Source of the DNA: an uncultured Bacteroidales bacterium
GTDB lineage: Bacteria > Bacteroidota > Bacteroidia > Bacteroidales > UBA932
Length of the DNA: 9,005 bases
Assembly: GCA_946187365.1 (NCBI GenBank)
Contig: CAMHRD010000025.1
Coordinates: forward strand, 1 to 9,005
Direction: 5' to 3'
Shown here: positions 7,111 to 9,005 of the stretch, in pieces
Position numbering within the stretch: position 1 is the stretch's first letter
Layout: each line of letters opens with the position of its first letter
Position numbers and translations under genes: made by a program
The notes under the pieces: model-generated
The model's database searches: none
What the model saw: the letters and a program-made list of their open reading frames with translations, nothing else
Told to the model about the DNA's origin: nothing

Positions 7111-7118
7111 CAAATATA
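7111..7118 (-). promoter_or_regulatory. Candidate -7 box (TATATTTG) for the EF-G paralogue unit
   Basis: Read on the minus strand, TATATTTG is a perfect match to the Bacteroidota -7 consensus TAnnTTTG. It lies just after the terminator of the glycerate kinase gene and would start transcription around 7104-7107, giving a leader of about 35 bases that is A-rich, looks unstructured and has no Shine-Dalgarno sequence. I see no good TTTG at the -33 position, about 20 bases further upstream. That would fit a promoter that needs an activator, but a pattern match cannot show this. Confidence 0.5.
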
Positions 7119-7120
7119 AG

Positions 7121-7152
7121 AAAAAAAACGCCCTTTTCCTACAGGAAAGCGT
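7121..7152 (-). terminator. Intrinsic terminator at the end of the glycerate kinase gene
   Basis: On the minus strand the RNA would read ACGC-UUUCC-UGUA-GGAAA-AGG-GCGU followed by a run of eight U. The lower stem pairs 7149-7152 with 7128-7131, and the upper stem pairs 7144-7148 with 7135-7139 around a four-base loop (7140-7143). Three bases (7132-7134) are bulged on one side. The glycerate kinase stop codon (7141-7139) lies inside the hairpin loop and upper stem. It should separate glycerate kinase from the EF-G unit, although readthrough is possible. Confidence 0.65.
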
Positions 7153-8380
7153 CCGTTTCCATTGCGGCAAAGTAGGTCAGCTGGGAGAGCAGAGGCGCCT
7201 CTCTTTTCATTCTAGCCGATATATTAGGCTCAATATCTGCAAGTTGATAAATCTTAACCTCCGCCTGCCCACAATTTTTAGCAATCTCTTCCTCCGCGAT
7301 AGATGACTTACCGCAAACCACCCATAACCTTTTGTGCTCCTTCATTTTGCTCAGCGTCTGGGTGACGCCGCCAACCACTTTTCCCATAAGGCTCTGATTA
7401 TCTACCCTTCCCTCTCCCGTAATAATGAGTTCCGCCTCTGCTAATTTTTTACCCAGGTTCTGGAGGTAGTTTCCAAAGAACTCAAAGCCGCTCACCGCAT
7501 CCGCTCCAAGGAAGTGACGCAGAGCAAAGCCCAAACCACCTGCAGCACCAGCACCTTTGAAAAGCGCTGATTCTTCTGCCGTTACGCGGGACTTTTGAAA
7601 CTTTGGAAGGATTGTAAGAACCTTTTTGAACCCCTCCTCCATCTGCTCCATAGCTCTCTTTGTTGCCCCCTTTTGCGGTGAGTATATGTAGGTTGCGCCG
7701 GTAGGACCCAGTAGCGGATTATCAACATCGTTAACCATAACAAACTCCGTGGAGTAGAGTTTCTCTCTCCACGCAGTATCTTTAATCTCAGAGATTTGCG
7801 TTATCTTGTTCAGGTTTCCGCCGGTAATATACTCTTTAACGCCCTCCGTCTCAAATCCCAAGGCCTGAACCATTCCCAAACCGCAGTCATTGGTTGCGCT
7901 TCCTCCAATTCCAATCCAGATTTTCTTTGCACCCTTCTCAACGGCAGAACGGATAAGTTGCCCCACTCCGTAGGTTGTGGTCTTAAGAGGATTTCTCTCC
8001 TTTAAAGGAACCATTGCAAGACCGCAGGCGGTTGCACACTCAATAAAGGCGCAGGGAATATTCTCTCCGGTTGGGAGAGTTTTGGAGAACATATAGTAGG
8101 AGTCCGTCTCTTTGCCCAGCGGCCCAACAACCTTTGTCTCAACACGTTCTGCATTGCAGATTCTGCCAAAGAGAGCAGCGCTGCCGTCTCCGCCGTCTGC
8201 CATTTCCACAATATCAAACTGCGGTTCAAGACTCAAGAAAGAGGGCTCTCCCCTTTTGAAAACTCCATAACGCAGCAGTCCCTCCTTTACAGATTCCGCC
8301 ACCTGAAGAGAGGATAGACCGCCCTTGAATTTATCTGAACATATTACAACTTTAGAAATTTGGTTGCTTTCTGACTCCAT
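7139..8380 (-). CDS. Glycerate 2-kinase (GlxK/GarK family)
   Basis: This enzyme phosphorylates D-glycerate with ATP, giving 2-phosphoglycerate (expected for this family), which enters lower glycolysis. It is cytosolic. The protein has 413 residues from ATG 8380. Family marks in order are SDKFKGGLSS (15-24), MADGGDG (60-66), ECATACGLA near 114-122, GGSATNDCGLG (159-169), NDVDNPLLGPTGA around 217-229, SPQKGA, GAGAAGGLG (276-284) and ITGEGRVDNQSLMGK (320-334). It is some 30 residues longer than the common length of about 380, with part of the extra length between residues 35 and 58. The reading frame stays open to a TTG at 8407, but that TTG lies inside a perfect -7 promoter box (8412-8405), so the ATG at 8380 is the better start. 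The gene ends in its own terminator and runs divergent from the peptidase gene. No other glycerate or glyoxylate genes are in view, so the pathway source of glycerate is unknown. Confidence 0.93.
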   Translation of the reverse strand: MESESNQISKVVICSDKFKGGLSSLQVAESVKEGLLRYGVFKRGEPSFLSLEPQFDIVEMADGGDGSAALFGRICNAERVETKVVGPLGKETDSYYMFSKTLPTGENIPCAFIECATACGLAMVPLKERNPLKTTTYGVGQLIRSAVEKGAKKIWIGIGGSATNDCGLGMVQALGFETEGVKEYITGGNLNKITQISEIKDTAWREKLYSTEFVMVNDVDNPLLGPTGATYIYSPQKGATKRAMEQMEEGFKKVLTILPKFQKSRVTAEESALFKGAGAAGGLGFALRHFLGADAVSGFEFFGNYLQNLGKKLAEAELIITGEGRVDNQSLMGKVVGGVTQTLSKMKEHKRLWVVCGKSSIAEEEIAKNCGQAEVKIYQLADIEPNISARMKREAPLLSQLTYFAAMETDAFL

Positions 8381-8394
8381 TTTTGATAATTTTA
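8363..8394 (+). promoter_or_regulatory. Candidate promoter for the S46 peptidase
   Basis: GTTG (8363-8366) is followed after 20 bases by TAATTTTA (8387-8394), a fit to the Bacteroidota -33/-7 pattern with one mismatch in the last base of the -7 box. Transcription would start near 8399-8401, leaving a leader of about 40 bases before the ATG at 8441. The element overlaps the start codon region of the divergent glycerate kinase gene. Pattern match only. Confidence 0.35.
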
Positions 8395-8404
8395 CCAGCG
8401 TTTT

Positions 8405-8412
8405 CAAAATTA
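8405..8412 (-). promoter_or_regulatory. Candidate -7 box (TAATTTTG) for glycerate kinase
   Basis: On the minus strand TAATTTTG is a perfect match to TAnnTTTG. It would start transcription near 8400, about 20 bases before the ATG at 8380. A TTTG at 8430-8427 lies upstream, but only 14 bases away, shorter than the usual spacing of about 20. The box supports the ATG at 8380 over the in-frame TTG at 8407 as the true start. Confidence 0.45.
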
Positions 8413-8440
8413 AGGAAAATTAACATCAAACAGATAGATT

Positions 8441-9005
8441 ATGAAAAAATTCAGAGTAATGATTCTTGCCCTTCTGATGGCTCTTCCTTTTGGTGCCAAA
8501 GCAGATGAGGGTATGTGGCTCCTCCAGCTCCTTGAGAAGATGAACATTAAGGATATGAAGGCTGCGGGCTGCAAGCTTACCGCTAAGCAGATTTATGATG
8601 TGAACAACTCTTCACTCAAAGACGCCATTATGATTTTTGGCGGCGGATGTACTGCAGAAGTTGTTTCCCCTCAGGGACTTGTACTTACCAACCACCACTG
8701 CGGATACAGCAGCATTCAGAAGCTTTCCACCACAGATCATGATTACCTTAAAGACGGATACTGGGCAATGAACCAGAGCCAGGAACTTCCAGCACCGGGC
8801 CTCACCGTTACCTTTATAGACCGCTTCATAGATGTAACAGACGCAGTTACAGAGGCAGAGAATAAAGCAAAGGGAATGGACCCAAGAGCTTCTCAGAAAT
8901 TTATGAAGGATTTCCAGGATTCACTCAGCAAAGCATATATTGGAGATGATAAATATCTTGGTTCACGCCTTGCAACAATGTATGAAGGTAACGCTTACTA
9001 TCTTG
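8441..9005 (+). CDS. S46-family dipeptidyl-peptidase (DPP7/DPP11 type), N-terminal part
   Basis: S46 peptidases are exported serine exopeptidases that remove dipeptides from peptide N-termini. They act in the periplasm or at the outer membrane and feed amino-acid-using Bacteroidota. I translated 188 codons. The protein begins with a clear signal peptide (KK, then a hydrophobic stretch, then GAKA), with cleavage expected between Ala21 and Asp22, which gives the DEGMW mature N-terminus typical of the family. VLTNHHCGYSSI (81-92) holds the catalytic histidine of the chymotrypsin-like fold. SLKDAIMIFGGGCTAEVVSPQGL (58-80) just before it is also family-typical, and Cys70 and Cys87 might pair. The family is usually about 700 residues long, so the Asp and Ser of the triad and the residue that separates DPP7 (hydrophobic P1) from DPP11 (acidic P1) lie outside the window. 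The subtype is therefore unknown. It is divergent from glycerate kinase, with a gap of 60 bases. Confidence 0.95.
   Translation, partial: MKKFRVMILALLMALPFGAKADEGMWLLQLLEKMNIKDMKAAGCKLTAKQIYDVNNSSLKDAIMIFGGGCTAEVVSPQGLVLTNHHCGYSSIQKLSTTDHDYLKDGYWAMNQSQELPAPGLTVTFIDRFIDVTDAVTEAENKAKGMDPRASQKFMKDFQDSLSKAYIGDDKYLGSRLATMYEGNAYYL

Overview
The window looks like chromosomal core sequence from a member of the Bacteroidota, most likely the order Bacteroidales. The evidence is the S46-family dipeptidyl-peptidase with its DEGMW mature N-terminus, an EF-G paralogue of the Bacteroides EF-G2 type, A/T-rich leaders without Shine-Dalgarno sequences, and promoter boxes of the Bacteroidota type (TAnnTTTG at -7). 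Genus or species cannot be read from the sequence. I see no phage, insertion sequence, CRISPR array, tRNA or rRNA. Every gap between genes is about 100 bases or shorter.

Layout, left to right. (1) Positions 1-1632, minus strand: a split transketolase, N-terminal subunit followed 19 bases later by the C-terminal subunit, which runs off the left edge. (2) Positions 1738-3522, plus strand: lepA (EF4), divergent from the transketolase pair across a gap of about 100 bases. (3) Positions 3511-7071, minus strand: a tightly packed unit transcribed in the order EF-G paralogue, LolD-type ABC ATPase, TrmN6-type tRNA methyltransferase. These genes overlap by 1 and 8 bases, and the last one overlaps the end of lepA tail to tail by 12 bases. 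(4) Positions 7139-8380, minus strand: a glycerate 2-kinase with its own -7 box and an intrinsic terminator that includes its stop codon. This separates it transcriptionally from the EF-G unit. (5) Positions 8441-9005, plus strand: the N-terminal third or less of a secreted S46 dipeptidyl-peptidase, divergent from the glycerate kinase.

How the genes work together. The transketolase serves the non-oxidative pentose phosphate pathway. Glycerate kinase feeds glycerate into lower glycolysis. The S46 peptidase is an exported enzyme for peptide use. LepA, the EF-G paralogue and TrmN6 all act on translation. The most notable gene is the EF-G paralogue. It keeps the P-loop and all the ribosome-binding domains, but the catalytic histidine of DTPGH is replaced by serine and the conserved switch I threonine appears to be lost. 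This is the signature expected of a translocase that does not hydrolyse GTP, as reported for EF-G2 of Bacteroides thetaiotaomicron. LepA, next door, keeps all of these residues and serves as an internal control.

I did not find a wholly new system. The points most worth a second look are the GTPase-defective EF-G paralogue, its operon partners, and the compact overlapping gene and promoter boundaries.
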